A stretch of 64,000 bases of DNA from an uncultured Rhizobiaceae group bacterium (GTDB lineage Bacteria; Pseudomonadota; Alphaproteobacteria; Rhizobiales; Rhizobiaceae): the NCBI GenBank assembly GCA_947501445.1, contig CANMVS010000001.1:496001-560000 (forward strand), written 5' to 3'. Positions 44,630 through 55,946 of this stretch are shown piece after piece. The notes under the pieces are model-generated. The model searched no databases. It was not told the origin of the DNA and was given only the letters and a program-made list of their open reading frames with translations. The position numbers and the translations under genes are program-made. Position 1 is the first letter of the stretch; the number at the start of each line of letters is the position of its first letter.

Positions 44630-45202
44630 TCAATTCTTTTTCATTTTCTCCAGACCGGCAAATGGTGAAGGAGCCTTGTCTTCATTCGATGCAGCCTCAT
44701 CAGGCATATTCACGACGGCGCCTTCCTTACGCGGATATGCGTCGATTGCCAACACAACAAATTCTTCGCAGACTTTGGCCACATCAATCGAATCGCCCGC
44801 AAAAGTCTCTGGTATGTCCGGTCCCTCTGCATTGATGACCATTTCGCCATTCTCATCCATCGGGATTCGGGCCAGCTTTGATCCCTCAGGCACGAACAGG
44901 GCTTCAAGCTTTTCGTCTATTATCTGCTCCACCGGCTCGAGGGTTGCAACACATTCCTGCACAATGGATGCACGCACGCTTCCCTTTATCCTGACGCCAT
45001 CGCGTTTCCAGCGTGTAATGTCCAACTGCGCCGTAACCGCATCCACGCGCAATACCGACCAACGTTCGGCCAGTGCACTCCGCTCCGAATCATTGGCCTC
45101 CAGATTGACACTGACGGGATTGGCGCCGACATGAGCAACTTTAACCGGGAAACTGAAGGTTTTCCGATTCCTTTCAGTCACATGGCTGTCTTTCTTATCC
45201 AT
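44630..45202 (-). CDS. DUF177 (YceD-like) protein
   Basis: A 190-aa protein of the YceD/DUF177 family: RIKGSVRASIVQECVATLEPVEQIIDEKLEALFVP is its core, split over residues 75-110, and CEEFVVLAIDAYPRKEGA is the second conserved part. Members are linked to 23S rRNA and ribosomal protein L32 supply. No rpmF is present next to it here. It lies between the CBP3-like gene and plsX. Confidence 0.85.
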   Translation of the reverse strand: MDKKDSHVTERNRKTFSFPVKVAHVGANPVSVNLEANDSERSALAERWSVLRVDAVTAQLDITRWKRDGVRIKGSVRASIVQECVATLEPVEQIIDEKLEALFVPEGSKLARIPMDENGEMVINAEGPDIPETFAGDSIDVAKVCEEFVVLAIDAYPRKEGAVVNMPDEAASNEDKAPSPFAGLEKMKKN

Positions 45203-45231
45203 CTGATTCCGCTTTCACGATAAAGTGTTTG

Positions 45232-45780
45232 TTATTGCTGTGCTGCCAGGAGCAACTTGCCAGACAGAAGGTCCGGCTCGGCAAGTTTTGAAAATGTCGC
45301 GTCCAGCATCAGCGCTTGTTTTGCCAAAGGCATCATATCGGCATTCGAAGGCTCGGCCCTGTCATCCCTGGGTGGATACAAATTGCGATCCAGTGCCACA
45401 GCCAGCGCATCAATATCACCAACGCTCAGTGCATTGCCGTAGGATTGCGCCCGACCATAAAACATGCGAGCCAGTTTTTTCATTCGCTTTGGCACACTGC
45501 TGTCTCCAATGCCGAGCTCGCGAATGGAATGATCGATATCTTCAAAAAAAGTATCAACGATGTCCTGCGCCAACTGTTTGACCGCCGGGCTGGCACTGTC
45601 GGTACGCCGAAAAAACAACACCAGTACCAACGACAACATCTCGAAACGACCCATCACTGTATCGGGTACGTTCAACCGGGTGTAAAAGGCCGGATCACGC
45701 GCAACGCCCGTCAATTGCCGGTAGAGCCCATCGACGATTTCGCGATTTTTCCGTTTTCGGTTAAAATACCCGAATACCAT
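45232..45780 (-). CDS. Ubiquinol-cytochrome c chaperone (CBP3-like)
   Basis: A 182-aa helical protein: VDGLYRQLTGVARDPAFYTRL near residue 16 and MGRFEMLSLVLVLFFRR near 43 match the CBP3/UPF0174 family of bc1-complex assembly factors. The C-terminal half binds through SYGNALSVGDIDALAVAL. It is 29 bp before the DUF177 gene and in the same operon. Confidence 0.87.
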   Translation of the reverse strand: MVFGYFNRKRKNREIVDGLYRQLTGVARDPAFYTRLNVPDTVMGRFEMLSLVLVLFFRRTDSASPAVKQLAQDIVDTFFEDIDHSIRELGIGDSSVPKRMKKLARMFYGRAQSYGNALSVGDIDALAVALDRNLYPPRDDRAEPSNADMMPLAKQALMLDATFSKLAEPDLLSGKLLLAAQQ

Positions 45781-45913
45781 GATTTACCTTTACTGCCTTA
45801 TTTTGGGCACCGCGTTGGGCCATTGGGTAAATTCGGTTCCCATTGCCCGGTTGCATCCTTCGCGTTGCTGGTTTACCGAAGCACACAGGAAAAGCAACGG
45901 CTGGGGCTGTTGA

Positions 45914-46426
45914 TTGACAGGGGAGATATTGTTGAAGTCGCGATTATTCAACACACACCGTCGGATTCTTCATTCCGGCACGGTGGCCATTGCGCTAACA
46001 GCGGTGGTTTTGACAGGCTGTTCGACCAGCGAAGTTTTGACGCAGGGCTATGTCGTAGATAGTCAGACATTGGAACTGGTGCCTCCCGGATCAAGCCGGG
46101 AACAGGTTCTGCTTTCCCTTGGTACGCCGACAACCAAGGCTGACTACGGTGAAGAAGCCTATTATTACATTTCGCAGAAGCGAAAGCGCGGTGCACACTT
46201 CATGAAGCCTCGCCTTATTGAACAATCAATTCTGGCTGTCTATTTTGATGATCAGGACACTGTGGCCAGCATTGCAAACTACACAATGGAAGATGGCAAA
46301 GTGTTCAATACGATTACCCGCACGACATCGACTGGCGGTAAAGAGGAAACATTCCTGAGCCGGGTCCTTTCATCGGTTGGCACATCGGGTGAGAGCGCCG
46401 CAAAAGGCATCTTTGGCGGACAATAG
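45914..46426 (+). CDS. bamE: Outer membrane assembly lipoprotein BamE (SmpA/OmlA)
   Basis: About 165 aa. A lipoprotein signal ends LTAVVLTGCSTS. The BamE domain follows: VPPGSSREQVLLSLGTPTTK and EEAYYYISQKR near residue 80, ILAVYFDDQDTVASI near 105. It is a component of the BAM complex that inserts outer-membrane beta-barrels. The start is probably a TTG at about 45929-45932, after AGGGGAGATA; the reported left end is the longest frame. It is divergent from the CBP3-like gene. Confidence 0.87.
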   Translation: MTGEILLKSRLFNTHRRILHSGTVAIALTAVVLTGCSTSEVLTQGYVVDSQTLELVPPGSSREQVLLSLGTPTTKADYGEEAYYYISQKRKRGAHFMKPRLIEQSILAVYFDDQDTVASIANYTMEDGKVFNTITRTTSTGGKEETFLSRVLSSVGTSGESAAKGIFGGQ

Positions 46427-46504
46427 GACATGAATGCTGGACCAACGGGAGCCGCGATTATGACTTCCGCTGGTCTCATGGTGTGGAAACCGGCTCAACA
46501 ACCG

Positions 46505-48469
46505 CTAAAATACAGCCTTCACACCACCGCGCGCGTTCAGGTGGGAGAAACCATCGCCTGAAAAATGTGTTTCACCATCAACAAACACATTCATGGTGTC
46601 ACTAAAATCGCGTGATGCAGAAAACCCGGTAAATCCGGTTACTTCCCGATCATCGCCACCCGGATCGAATGTAACGCTTTGTCCAAGCATGGAGACTGTC
46701 AGATCACCTGAACTGGATTTGCGCCCTTCTATTCCAAGTCGCGGGGCGAGCAAATATGGGCCAGAACTGATTGGCATGGATGCCTGCAGGCGGCCCTGTA
46801 TGGATGAAACGGTGGAATCGGGCACGACAAGATTGTCGTTGGAACCGGATTCGGCATAGCCGTCGAGCCACATTTTCGCATAAGTAACACGGCCACTGAG
46901 CTCAACCTGTCTTTGTGACAACTGCACAATTGTGCCTGCGGAAAGCGATGGGCTGATAAAGTTTCCTGCATAATCGGCTCCCGCCTGTGACACACCATTG
47001 ACGCTCTGGTTGTCATAGACGGTGCGGGTACTGTCATAATTGGTTCGTCCACCAAGCAGAACCATGTCGGCAAAAAACTGTTCCTGTTGATAGCTGGCAT
47101 AAAGGCCTGCGAAAAAGGAATTACCATCAATCTTTTGGTCGCCGTCATCAATATCAAGCTGACCGAGTGAACCGCCAATCAGGCCGCCAACGCGCAGTGC
47201 ATCACGAATTTCGCCATCAAAACCGGCAACCAGTCCGCCATAGCCGCTCTTCGATTGCTTGATCGCCCCGGACGCTTCATTTTTCCGGTATGTACCAATC
47301 AGTTGCACCCAGCCAATATTCGCCTCTGGCGCAGGCCCGGGCAAGGGTGCCGGATGTGGCACCGCATCACCCTTGGTGTAGTAGCCATAGGTGTTGCCAA
47401 GACCACTTCGCAAACCGGACAGCCGTGCTGAAACCGCACCTGCAATTCCGTCAGCCAGATCACCAACAACCTGACCGCGAAGCGCAAATGCCGATGCATC
47501 AAGTGTCGCAACACTCAGGCCATTTTGCACAGAGGGCATGCCACTGGCATTAAACTCTTCCGGAGCGCTGCTGAAGGTGAGCACGGTCGAACGATCACTT
47601 TCGATATTGACCGTATCGGTTCCACTGCCAAGCTCAATCCTGCCGACAATGCGCGAGCCTGGCCTCAAGGTAAGGACGTTCGTTCCGCTTTCAAAAAACA
47701 CGGCTGCGGCTCCACCACCGCCGGTCGCACTGATCCATCCACTGTTTATGACAGTATTGTTTGCCTCTCCATAAATGGCAGCCGTCGTGGGCTGGGTCGT
47801 GTGAATTTCGCCACTGTTGATGATCGTATTGTTGTCACGAACACCTATTCCCAGTGACAGACCACCGGCAGTCTGGATCCTGCCACTGTTGGTAATGGTA
47901 TTGCCATCGTTCGCCTGGATGCCCAGGGATTGTTCGTTGCTGGTCGAAATAAGTCCGGCGTTTTCGACTATGTTATCGTTGAGGACATTGAGACCATTAC
48001 CCTGAAACGACGTGCTTAGAATATCGCCGTAATTGTAGATAAAATTATTATTTTCAAAGCCCATGGCGCTGTTGAATGTTCCCTGCTCTACAGAAATCGT
48101 GCCATGGTTTGTGACGATGTGGTTATCCGTCCCGGAGATTGTCGATGTAAATGTTGCCGCAGAAGCAATGGTGCCCCGGTTAACGATTGTGGTATCAAAA
48201 TTCGCCACAACCGCTGGGGACCCCGGAGTGCCCGTCAAATCAATAGCCGCTCCCTCCTCCACCAACAAACTAACCGTGGGAGGCAGGAACTGTAGATTTG
48301 TTTCGGTTGTTCCACTCGGAATGACAACATCGGCTGCCTGCAGGGATGACACTGAGGCAAGGCAGGCGCCGGTGACCAACAACCCGCATGAATAATATTG
48401 CCGCACCGCTCCGTAAATACCGCTGTATTTTTCCAGAATATGCGCCCGCCTGTACCAATTACTAACCAT
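46505..48469 (-). CDS. Autotransporter with short repeat passenger
   Basis: A 654-aa outer-membrane protein. An extended signal peptide (residues 1-46, cleaved near SLQA-AD) leads to a passenger with 20-25-residue repeats of the type N.NxIxNxGxIxT (for example NGNTITNSGRIQTAGG and DNNTIINSGEIHTT, about residues 90-240), expected to form a beta-helix. From about residue 375 (ANIGWVQLIGTYRKN) to the terminal phenylalanine lies an autotransporter barrel. GGAG lies five bases before the ATG. No adhesin or protease domain is seen, so the passenger may serve surface attachment. Confidence 0.85.
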   Translation of the reverse strand: MVSNWYRRAHILEKYSGIYGAVRQYYSCGLLVTGACLASVSSLQAADVVIPSGTTETNLQFLPPTVSLLVEEGAAIDLTGTPGSPAVVANFDTTIVNRGTIASAATFTSTISGTDNHIVTNHGTISVEQGTFNSAMGFENNNFIYNYGDILSTSFQGNGLNVLNDNIVENAGLISTSNEQSLGIQANDGNTITNSGRIQTAGGLSLGIGVRDNNTIINSGEIHTTQPTTAAIYGEANNTVINSGWISATGGGGAAAVFFESGTNVLTLRPGSRIVGRIELGSGTDTVNIESDRSTVLTFSSAPEEFNASGMPSVQNGLSVATLDASAFALRGQVVGDLADGIAGAVSARLSGLRSGLGNTYGYYTKGDAVPHPAPLPGPAPEANIGWVQLIGTYRKNEASGAIKQSKSGYGGLVAGFDGEIRDALRVGGLIGGSLGQLDIDDGDQKIDGNSFFAGLYASYQQEQFFADMVLLGGRTNYDSTRTVYDNQSVNGVSQAGADYAGNFISPSLSAGTIVQLSQRQVELSGRVTYAKMWLDGYAESGSNDNLVVPDSTVSSIQGRLQASMPISSGPYLLAPRLGIEGRKSSSGDLTVSMLGQSVTFDPGGDDREVTGFTGFSASRDFSDTMNVFVDGETHFSGDGFSHLNARGGVKAVF

Positions 48470-48733
48470 GAATACTCCACCACAACTGACCGACTATAGT
48501 GATTGAATGCCCACTACAGCGAACCAATCAATCCAAGCATCATTATTCACCAAGATTGTTTAAGAATTGATAACCATAAAAATACCGGTACCTTCGCACA
48601 GTTACCGAACAATATTTTGGAATACATCAGGCATTTGCACTTCAACTGATCGGACTAACTTGCAGTCATGCGTCATCAATCTTCATAGAAAACCGCTGCT
48701 ACTGTTATTCAGGCGCGGCGGCGCGAATAAAAA

Positions 48734-48757
48734 ACCCCGCAGAGTAATCTGCGGGGT
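48734..48757 (-). terminator. Rho-independent terminator of hppA
   Basis: On the minus strand CCCCGCAG, a 6-nt ATTACT loop and CTGCGGGG are followed by TTTTTTATT. It lies 40 bp after the hppA stop. The rest of the 327-bp gap between hppA and the autotransporter gene holds only the latter's leader. Confidence 0.92.
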
Positions 48758-48796
48758 GATTGTATTAGCTGCAATTCAGTCTGTTGTGCCCAGGTT

Positions 48797-50935
48797 TTAC
48801 GAGTGGGCCAGAACAGCCAGCAGAAGCAAGGCAACAATATTGGTGATCTTGATGGCGGGGTTAACCGCCGGGCCAGCCGTATCCTTGTAGGGATCACCGA
48901 CCGTATCACCTGTTACCGAGGCTTTGTGGGCTTCACTGCCCTTTTCGTGTTTGACACCGTCAGCGTCCACAAAACCATCTTCAAAGCTCTTCTTGGCGTT
49001 GTCCCAGGCACCACCGCCCGATGTCATTGATATGGCAACAAACAACCCGTTGACGATGACACCCAGTAGCGAAGCACCAAGCGCAGCAAATGCCGATGCC
49101 TTTGATCCGGAGATCAGCAGAACACCAAAATAGACCACCAAAGGCGCAAGAACCGGCAGGAGTGAAGGAATGATCATTTCCTTGATTGCCGAGCGCGTTA
49201 GAATATCCACAGCACGGGCATAATCCGGACGAACGGTACCTTCCAGAATACCCGGATTTTCGCGGAACTGCCTGCGCACTTCCTGAACAACCGTACCCCC
49301 TGCCCGACCGACCGCCGTCATGGCGATACCGCCAAACAGATAAGGAATGAGCCCACCAAAGATCAGACCGGCAACCACATAAGGATTGGACAGGCTGAAG
49401 GAGATATCACCCATATTGGCAAAGTAGGGATAGGTTTCTGAATTTTTTGCAAAGAACTCCAGATCGTTGGAATAAGCCGCAAACAATACAAGTGCACCCA
49501 GCCCCGCAGAACCGATGGCATAACCCTTGGTGACAGCCTTTGTGGTATTGCCGACCGCATCAAGTGCATCTGTTGATTTGCGCACTTCGGATGGCAAACC
49601 AGCCATTTCAGCAATACCGCCAGCATTATCTGTAACAGGACCAAAGGCATCAAGCGCCACAATCATCCCGGCAATGCCCAACATGGCTGTAACCGCAATA
49701 CCTGTTCCGAACAGGCCACCAAGCTGACTGGTTGAAATGATACCGGCAATGATGACAATTGCAGGAAGTGCTGTGGCTTCAAGCGAAACAGCCAACCCCT
49801 GAATGACATTGGTACCATGGCCGGTCACAGACGCCTGGGCAATCGAGTTGACAGGCCGTTTGTCGGTACCGGTGTAATACTCGGTAATGACAACGATCAG
49901 TCCAGTGACGATCAGTCCAATAATACCACAGATAAACAGGTTCAATCCGGTGAATTCTGCATCACCAACCTGACCCCAGCCAATGGTGACCTGCGTTGCA
50001 ATTGCCAATCCGACAATCGACAAAAGACCGGTCACAGTCAGCCCCTTGTAAAGTGCCCCCATGATGGAACCATTAGAACCAAGTTTGACAAAGAAAGCAC
50101 CGATTATGGATGTGATAATACATGCACCACAGATGACCAGCGGATAAATCATCACCGATTCAAGGACAGTCGAACCGGCAAAGAATATGGCGGCCAGAAC
50201 CATGGTTGCGACGATCGAAACCGCATAGGTCTCAAACAGGTCAGCAGCCATGCCCGCACAGTCACCAACGTTATCACCAACGTTGTCGGCAATTGTTGCC
50301 GGGTTGCGTGGATCATCCTCTGGGATACCTGCTTCGATCTTGCCGACAAGGTCACCACCGACATCTGCGCCTTTGGTGAATATACCACCGCCAAGACGCG
50401 CAAAGATCGAAATCAGTGATGCACCGAAACCTAGAGCAACAAGCGAGTCAATAACCGTACGGTCACCAACCCCATAGCCCATTGGTCCTGTCAAAACATA
50501 GAAATAGCAAGTGACACCCAGCAGAGCCAGACCAGCCACAAGCATGCCTGTTATGGCACCTGATTTGAATGCAATATCAAGACCTGCTGCAAGGGAATTG
50601 GACGCCGCCTGAGCCGTGCGAACATTCGCACGAACAGACACATGCATGCCTATATAACCCGCAGCACCCGATAGTACGGCGCCGATCAAAAAGCCGAAGG
50701 CAGCCAGAAATGACAGCAAAAACCAGGTTATTACGAAAACAACCGCGCCAACGATCGCAATCGTTGTGTATTGACGGTTCAGATAAGCCTGTGCGCCTTC
50801 ACGTATGGCGCCAGCGATCTCCTGCATGCGCTCGTTTCCCTGATCGGCAGCAAGCACCGACTGGGTCGCCCAGATTGCATAGACGATTGAGAGCAGACCA
50901 CAGGCGATGACAGCGAGTAGTATTGACAATGCCAT
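48797..50935 (-). CDS. hppA: Membrane-bound proton-translocating pyrophosphatase, K+-independent type
   Basis: A 712-aa protein with about 16 membrane helices. The pyrophosphate site [20 protein letters not shown] near residue 190 and [18 protein letters not shown] near 220 are clear, and Lys in [16 protein letters not shown] replaces the Ala of K+-dependent enzymes. It couples pyrophosphate hydrolysis to proton export. DVGGDLVGK differs from the usual DVGADLVGK by one residue. The ATG at 50935 has GGAGGGA immediately upstream; a longer frame to 51055 is rejected. Confidence 0.94.
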   Translation of the reverse strand: MALSILLAVIACGLLSIVYAIWATQSVLAADQGNERMQEIAGAIREGAQAYLNRQYTTIAIVGAVVFVITWFLLSFLAAFGFLIGAVLSGAAGYIGMHVSVRANVRTAQAASNSLAAGLDIAFKSGAITGMLVAGLALLGVTCYFYVLTGPMGYGVGDRTVIDSLVALGFGASLISIFARLGGGIFTKGADVGGDLVGKIEAGIPEDDPRNPATIADNVGDNVGDCAGMAADLFETYAVSIVATMVLAAIFFAGSTVLESVMIYPLVICGACIITSIIGAFFVKLGSNGSIMGALYKGLTVTGLLSIVGLAIATQVTIGWGQVGDAEFTGLNLFICGIIGLIVTGLIVVITEYYTGTDKRPVNSIAQASVTGHGTNVIQGLAVSLEATALPAIVIIAGIISTSQLGGLFGTGIAVTAMLGIAGMIVALDAFGPVTDNAGGIAEMAGLPSEVRKSTDALDAVGNTTKAVTKGYAIGSAGLGALVLFAAYSNDLEFFAKNSETYPYFANMGDISFSLSNPYVVAGLIFGGLIPYLFGGIAMTAVGRAGGTVVQEVRRQFRENPGILEGTVRPDYARAVDILTRSAIKEMIIPSLLPVLAPLVVYFGVLLISGSKASAFAALGASLLGVIVNGLFVAISMTSGGGAWDNAKKSFEDGFVDADGVKHEKGSEAHKASVTGDTVGDPYKDTAGPAVNPAIKITNIVALLLLAVLAHS

Positions 50936-51102
50936 TCCCTCCAATTCGCCGGGTTGGGTCCCCCAAACCCGACTGTTACGACAAGCGGCATAAGGCCAGC
51001 CTCCAGCCAGCCGCCGCATCGCGCGGATGTTGGCGACGAGACCCCGTCGCGTCAAGGTTAGATTGGTGAATCTTGCAGGCTTTCCGACGAAAGTCGTTGA
51101 TT

Positions 51103-52347
51103 TCAGGCCAAGGCAGCGCGGTTTTTCCGGTCACGCCTCACCTGCAACCCCAAAATCAGCAGGCATAGTGATGCAACAGGCCACATGATCATGTTGATTC
51201 CATCCCAACCGAAGGCGTTGAGAATCTGACCGGACATGAGTGAACTGAAAGCAACGGTGCTGAAAAGGATGACGTCATGAACGCCCTGCACCTTGTTCTT
51301 CTCTGACGATCTGTAGGTCGTTGTAACCATGGCGGTCGCACCAATGAAGCCAAAATTCCAACCAACCCCCAAAAGCACAAGCGCCAGCCAGAAATTCCAC
51401 AATTCAATCCCCAGGCTCGCAATGAAGGCGCAGCCGATGAGAATGATCAAACCCGTTGCAACGATTGTTTCACGGCCAAATCTGGCAATCAGCTTGCCGG
51501 TAAAAAAGCTGGGGCCAAACATCGCCAGCACATGCCACTGGATACCCAATGTGGCCATATCCGTTGAAAACCCACAGGCAATCATCGCCAGTGGCGCACC
51601 GGTCATCATAAAGGACATCAGCGCAAATGAACAAACCCCGCAGGCAAGTGCTGTCAAAAACTGCGGCTGCCGGAGAATTTCTGACAGGGGACGCGCCGGT
51701 TCTTCGTCCTCATGTTCAAGCAACACAGTGTTCTCGTGAACACGCAAAAAGGACAGGATCACAAAACCGATAATGGAAAGAACGACCAACCCGCCATAAG
51801 CACCTGCGAATTGGACGGGTGCAAAGAAATCACGGGCAAGGATTACCGTCTGCGGGCCGATAATGGCTGCAAAAATGCCGCCGATGAGAACCCAGGATAT
51901 CGCCTGTGCCTTGAAGTTTTCAGGTGCATTGTCAGCAGCGGCAAATCGGAATTGCTGGACGAATGCACCCCCCATTCCAACAATGAGAAGCCCCGCCGCA
52001 AAGAGCCAGAAGTTCAGCTGAAACAGCGCCGTTGCCGCAACCAGTCCTCCGAGCCCGCTAATCAGCGCACCACTCATGAACCCGTAGCGCCGACCAATCA
52101 TGCGCATCAGCCATGCAGCGGGCAATGCACCCAGTGCAACGCCAATATTGAATCCGGTAACCGGCGCTGTCGCAAGAGACTTGTCTTCATCCAACAGAAA
52201 ATCACCGACAATGCCGCCCAGCGAGATGGCGATAGGCGCACAGGCGCCAATGAAGGCGTTTGCACCAGCCAGGATTATGGCGTTGCGTCTGACAAGTCCG
52301 AGCGACGCGGAAGACTGTGACGAAGAAGCCGATTTGTGAGCGCTCAT
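51103..52347 (-). CDS. MFS transporter
   Basis: A 414-aa protein with 12 predicted helices and the loop 2-3 motif [17 protein letters not shown] of the major facilitator superfamily. The N-terminus is Ser-rich. The substrate cannot be told. It lies 220 bp downstream of the dimethylglycine/sarcosine-dehydrogenase-like gene on the same strand and might import its substrate. Confidence 0.85.
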   Translation of the reverse strand: MSAHKSASSSQSSASLGLVRRNAIILAGANAFIGACAPIAISLGGIVGDFLLDEDKSLATAPVTGFNIGVALGALPAAWLMRMIGRRYGFMSGALISGLGGLVAATALFQLNFWLFAAGLLIVGMGGAFVQQFRFAAADNAPENFKAQAISWVLIGGIFAAIIGPQTVILARDFFAPVQFAGAYGGLVVLSIIGFVILSFLRVHENTVLLEHEDEEPARPLSEILRQPQFLTALACGVCSFALMSFMMTGAPLAMIACGFSTDMATLGIQWHVLAMFGPSFFTGKLIARFGRETIVATGLIILIGCAFIASLGIELWNFWLALVLLGVGWNFGFIGATAMVTTTYRSSEKNKVQGVHDVILFSTVAFSSLMSGQILNAFGWDGINMIMWPVASLCLLILGLQVRRDRKNRAALA

Positions 52348-52567
52348 GAATTACTCTTTGCTTTGGTTCCGCACTGAGATTGCGAGTCGCGCTGAGCGCT
52401 GAAGGGGCAGCAACAATGCACAATTCCGGTGATCTGAGGACAATTGGCAGAACGAATGGCCGATTGGCTTCATTCATTTTTATATTAGAAAATCATCAAA
52501 CTCAATCGATGCATGGCTCAAGGAGCAATAGGCAACGACAATGCGCTGCCCGATAATGCCAATTGTA

Positions 52568-55117
52568 TCAGGCGCGCATTCTGCTTCCGGACGGATCAAA
52601 TGGGGCTTCAATTGTGATCCTGGCCGGACAGCGGTGACCGAGAATTTCGACCTCAAACATGCCGGAACTCTCGTTGTTCGCCAATGCTGCCGGCAGATAC
52701 CCCTGTGCCAGGGACATTTTAACAAAATGTGCGTAGCCGCCAGACGTAACCCAGCCGACAACCCGCCAGTCGCCATCGCGCTGCGGCGTCACGGATGGCG
52801 TTGCATCTCCGGTGGCATCAAATCTGGGAGCCCCATGCCCGTGAGGTGGTTCAACCAGATCAAATTCCGCATCACCGACTTTCGCCCAGATCGGTTCATC
52901 CCCCATCACATCGGCATTGCCAGCCTCGATGATCAGTGAAACGCGGCGCGCCCGCGGTCCGGACGCGGCTTCCAAAGCCGCTGCATCGCGGCCAATGAAA
53001 CTATTTTTTGAAAGGTCGACGAAACGATCCATCGCCCCCTCGTAGGGGCTATAGATCGGACGAAGCTCGGCAAACCAGGTGGGAAAGTTCTTTTCCAGCC
53101 GCATCGACAATAACGCGCGCATGCCGAAATCCCTGATGCCGTAGGCCGCACCGGCTGCCTTGATGGCGTGATAGACGGATCGCTGGTAGGCCGGTTCCAT
53201 CCATATTTCAAAACCCAGGTCTCCAGTATAGCTGAGCCGATTGACCCGGCACGGACATCCGGCGACATCCATCTCGCGGTAATCCATAAATCTGAATGCC
53301 GAATTGGAAACATCTTTATCAGCAAGTTGTTCAATGACATCTCTTGCTTTCGGCCCTGCTATGGAAAGCCCTACCAGCGTTTGACCAAAACGGTGAATGT
53401 GTACGGAGCTGTCTTTCGGCAGATGTTTTTCAAACCAGCGCATGTGATAAATCTGAGCGCCAGTGGAACCCCAGACCATGAAGCGATTTTCCTGCGCTTT
53501 AGCAATGGTGAAATCACCGATCAGTTTACCGTTTTCGTTCAGCATCGGGGTCAGCACCACACGGCCTGTGCGTGGCATTTTATTGGTCATCAGGTATGAC
53601 AACCAGGCCTCCGCCCCCTCTCCGGTGATCTGATATTTTGCAAAATTGGCAATCTCGGTCACACCAACTGCGCTGCGAACAGCGTGTACTTCTTCTCCAA
53701 TCGGGTCAAAGTCATTAGATCGGTGAAAGGAAAGATCATCTTGTGGCGTCGCCCCCTCGGGTGCAAACCACAGGGGTGTTTCCAGACCCCAACTGTCTCC
53801 CATAACTGCGTTGTTGTCGCGGACCATGATGTCGTAGAGCGGCGTTGTCTGTTGCGGTCGGGCGGCTGGCAATTCTTCGTTTGGAAAACGAATGGAAAAG
53901 CGGCGGGAATAGTTCTCGCGAACTTTGGCATTTGTGTAGCGCAGTGAGGTGTAGTCGCCATAACGCGCAACATCCATACCAAAGACATCATGCCCCGGGT
54001 CTCCATCGACCATCCAGTTAGCCAGAGCCAGGCCAACACCACCGCCTTGTGAAAATCCTGCCATTACCGCGCAGGCCGACCAGAAGTTGGTTAGCCCTTG
54101 CACCGGTCCAACGAGCGGATTGCCATCGGGCGCAAAGGTAAAGGGGCCGTTGATGACCTGCTTTATGCCTGCCCGCTCAAACGCAGGAAAATGTTTAAAT
54201 CCAATTTCCAGTGAGGGCGTGATGCGATCAAGATCGGGCTGCAATAATTCGTGTCCGAAGTCCCAGGGTGTTTGCTTCGGCGACCACGGCACACAGGCCT
54301 GTTCATAGGTACCCAGTAGCAGACCATCGCGTTCCTGACGGGTGTAAATCTCGCCTTTGAAATCTATGACACCAACAAGTTCACGCCCGGTATCAGCATT
54401 GAACGCAAGAACTTCTGGCATCGTCTCGGTGAGCAGGTACATATGCTCCATCGCCAATACGGGCAGCTCAACCCCAACCATGCGACCGATTTCTCTGGCC
54501 CACAAGCCGCCCGCGTTGACCACATGATCCGTTTTGATGGTGCCATCCTGCGTGACAACATTCCATGTTCCGTCGGCGTCCTGGGTAATCTCGATGACCG
54601 GATTGCGCAGGATAATTTTTGCCCCCAGTTTTTGGGCTGCCTTGGCATAGGCGTGAGTGGTTCCGGATGGATCCAGATGCCCTTCCACCGGATCCCAAAG
54701 TGCGCCGACGAAACTAGTCTCGTCCATCAGGGGGAACATGGCTTTTGCTTCAGATGGCGTAATGATTTCCGTTTCCATGCCCAGAGCTCTGCCGGTTGCA
54801 TGGGTATAGCGCAGAAAATCCATGCGCTCTTCGCTATCGGCCATCATAACGCCACCGGTCAAATGCAACCCACAGGATTGTCCCGAGAGCGCCTCCAGCT
54901 CCTTATAGAGTGACACCGTATAGGCTTGCAGTTTGGCGACATTGGGATCACCGTTGAGTGTGTGAAATCCACCCGCCGCGTGCCAGGAAGAGCCGGAGGT
55001 TAACTCCGAGCGTTCAATGAGAACAAGATCGTTCCATCCTGCCTTTGCCAGGTGATACAGAACCGAACAACCAACAACACCGCCGCCGATTACAACTGCT
55101 CTTGCATGACTTTGCAT
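52568..55117 (-). CDS. FAD oxidoreductase-GcvT fusion (dimethylglycine/sarcosine dehydrogenase-like)
   Basis: An 849-aa protein. The N-terminal FAD domain starts AVVIGGGVVGCSVLYHL, with WHAAGGFHTLNG near residue 48 as the likely covalent-FAD histidine region. An FAO_M linker domain (about 370-430) and a GcvT folate-binding aminomethyltransferase domain with its C-terminal barrel (about 430-840, for example YTGDLGFEIWMEPA) follow. It oxidatively demethylates dimethylglycine or sarcosine and passes formaldehyde to tetrahydrofolate. Start 55117 follows GGGAGAA. Glycine-betaine catabolism is the likely pathway. Confidence 0.85.
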   Translation of the reverse strand: MQSHARAVVIGGGVVGCSVLYHLAKAGWNDLVLIERSELTSGSSWHAAGGFHTLNGDPNVAKLQAYTVSLYKELEALSGQSCGLHLTGGVMMADSEERMDFLRYTHATGRALGMETEIITPSEAKAMFPLMDETSFVGALWDPVEGHLDPSGTTHAYAKAAQKLGAKIILRNPVIEITQDADGTWNVVTQDGTIKTDHVVNAGGLWAREIGRMVGVELPVLAMEHMYLLTETMPEVLAFNADTGRELVGVIDFKGEIYTRQERDGLLLGTYEQACVPWSPKQTPWDFGHELLQPDLDRITPSLEIGFKHFPAFERAGIKQVINGPFTFAPDGNPLVGPVQGLTNFWSACAVMAGFSQGGGVGLALANWMVDGDPGHDVFGMDVARYGDYTSLRYTNAKVRENYSRRFSIRFPNEELPAARPQQTTPLYDIMVRDNNAVMGDSWGLETPLWFAPEGATPQDDLSFHRSNDFDPIGEEVHAVRSAVGVTEIANFAKYQITGEGAEAWLSYLMTNKMPRTGRVVLTPMLNENGKLIGDFTIAKAQENRFMVWGSTGAQIYHMRWFEKHLPKDSSVHIHRFGQTLVGLSIAGPKARDVIEQLADKDVSNSAFRFMDYREMDVAGCPCRVNRLSYTGDLGFEIWMEPAYQRSVYHAIKAAGAAYGIRDFGMRALLSMRLEKNFPTWFAELRPIYSPYEGAMDRFVDLSKNSFIGRDAAALEAASGPRARRVSLIIEAGNADVMGDEPIWAKVGDAEFDLVEPPHGHGAPRFDATGDATPSVTPQRDGDWRVVGWVTSGGYAHFVKMSLAQGYLPAALANNESSGMFEVEILGHRCPARITIEAPFDPSGSRMRA

Positions 55118-55457
55118 GGCGCCATTCTCCCAAAGCGGCCTTGAGTGCCGCATATTACTGCAACTTCATTCATCCGATGATTGTGCAGTAGAGGGTAATT
55201 TTGCCCGTGCGCAAGTAGACAATGTACCAGCACCGTTGCGAATACACCACGTGCGTCAGTTGTATGGGATATCCATTGCGCTTTGCTTTATCATAGACTG
55301 GGGATTGGCGACAAAACGCACGCCCATATGCCCCGGCCGGGGGGGCTCTGTCATTTCGTTTTGCAAATATGATACCAGGCGCACATATGAGACAGCCGGT
55401 ATGCAGTGTAAAACAGATAATTTTCAACGGGTTGCGATGACAACCTTCCAAACAGAA
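55118..55457. other. 340-bp intergenic region, no gene seen
   Basis: It separates the dehydrogenase start from the nusB stop. A G/C-rich run (CCCCGGCCGGGGGGGCTC) sits near 55333. No convincing coding frame, RNA or dyad was found; promoter signals for the dehydrogenase gene are expected here. Confidence 0.5.
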
Positions 55458-55946
55458 TCATTGATCCTGTTTGTTGTCAGCGCGCATTTTTCTGGCAACC
55501 CGGTCGAGGACAGCGTTGATCAGCTTTGGCTCGTCCCCGTCAAAAAAGGCGCTGCCTATGTCGACATATTCCGTCACGATGACAGCAACCGGCACGTCTT
55601 TGCGATTGGCCAGCTCATAGGCACCTGCGCGCAATATCGCCCGTAGCGTCGAATCCAGCCTGGAAAGCGGCCAGTCCTCTGTCAGCGACGAACGGATAAT
55701 GGGATCCAGTGTCAGTTGTTGCTCAACAACACCAGCAACGATGGCGCGAAACCATGCCGCATCGGCCTGACGGTAAAGATCACCGTCAAGTTCCTTGCCA
55801 AGACGATGCATTTCATATTCCGACACGACTTCAAGTACGCCCGTACCACCGACATCCATCTGATAGAGCGCCTGCACGGCGGCCAGCCTTGCTGCGCCAC
55901 GCTGGTTGGCCGGTTTGCTGCCGTGCGGCTGTTTGTCTTTGGTCAC
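55458..55946 (-). CDS. nusB: Transcription antitermination factor NusB
   Basis: A 162-aa all-helical protein with the family's [16 protein letters not shown] near residue 18, [14 protein letters not shown] near 110 and [31 protein letters not shown], split over 122-155. It works in ribosomal-RNA antitermination. The start overlaps the ribH stop by four bases (ATGA). Confidence 0.93.
   Translation of the reverse strand: MTKDKQPHGSKPANQRGAARLAAVQALYQMDVGGTGVLEVVSEYEMHRLGKELDGDLYRQADAAWFRAIVAGVVEQQLTLDPIIRSSLTEDWPLSRLDSTLRAILRAGAYELANRKDVPVAVIVTEYVDIGSAFFDGDEPKLINAVLDRVARKMRADNKQDQ

Noticed and set aside
52568-55117. Overlapping ORFs opposite the dehydrogenase gene
   Set aside because: Several long frames on the plus strand are antisense shadows with low-complexity or Arg/Pro-rich composition.
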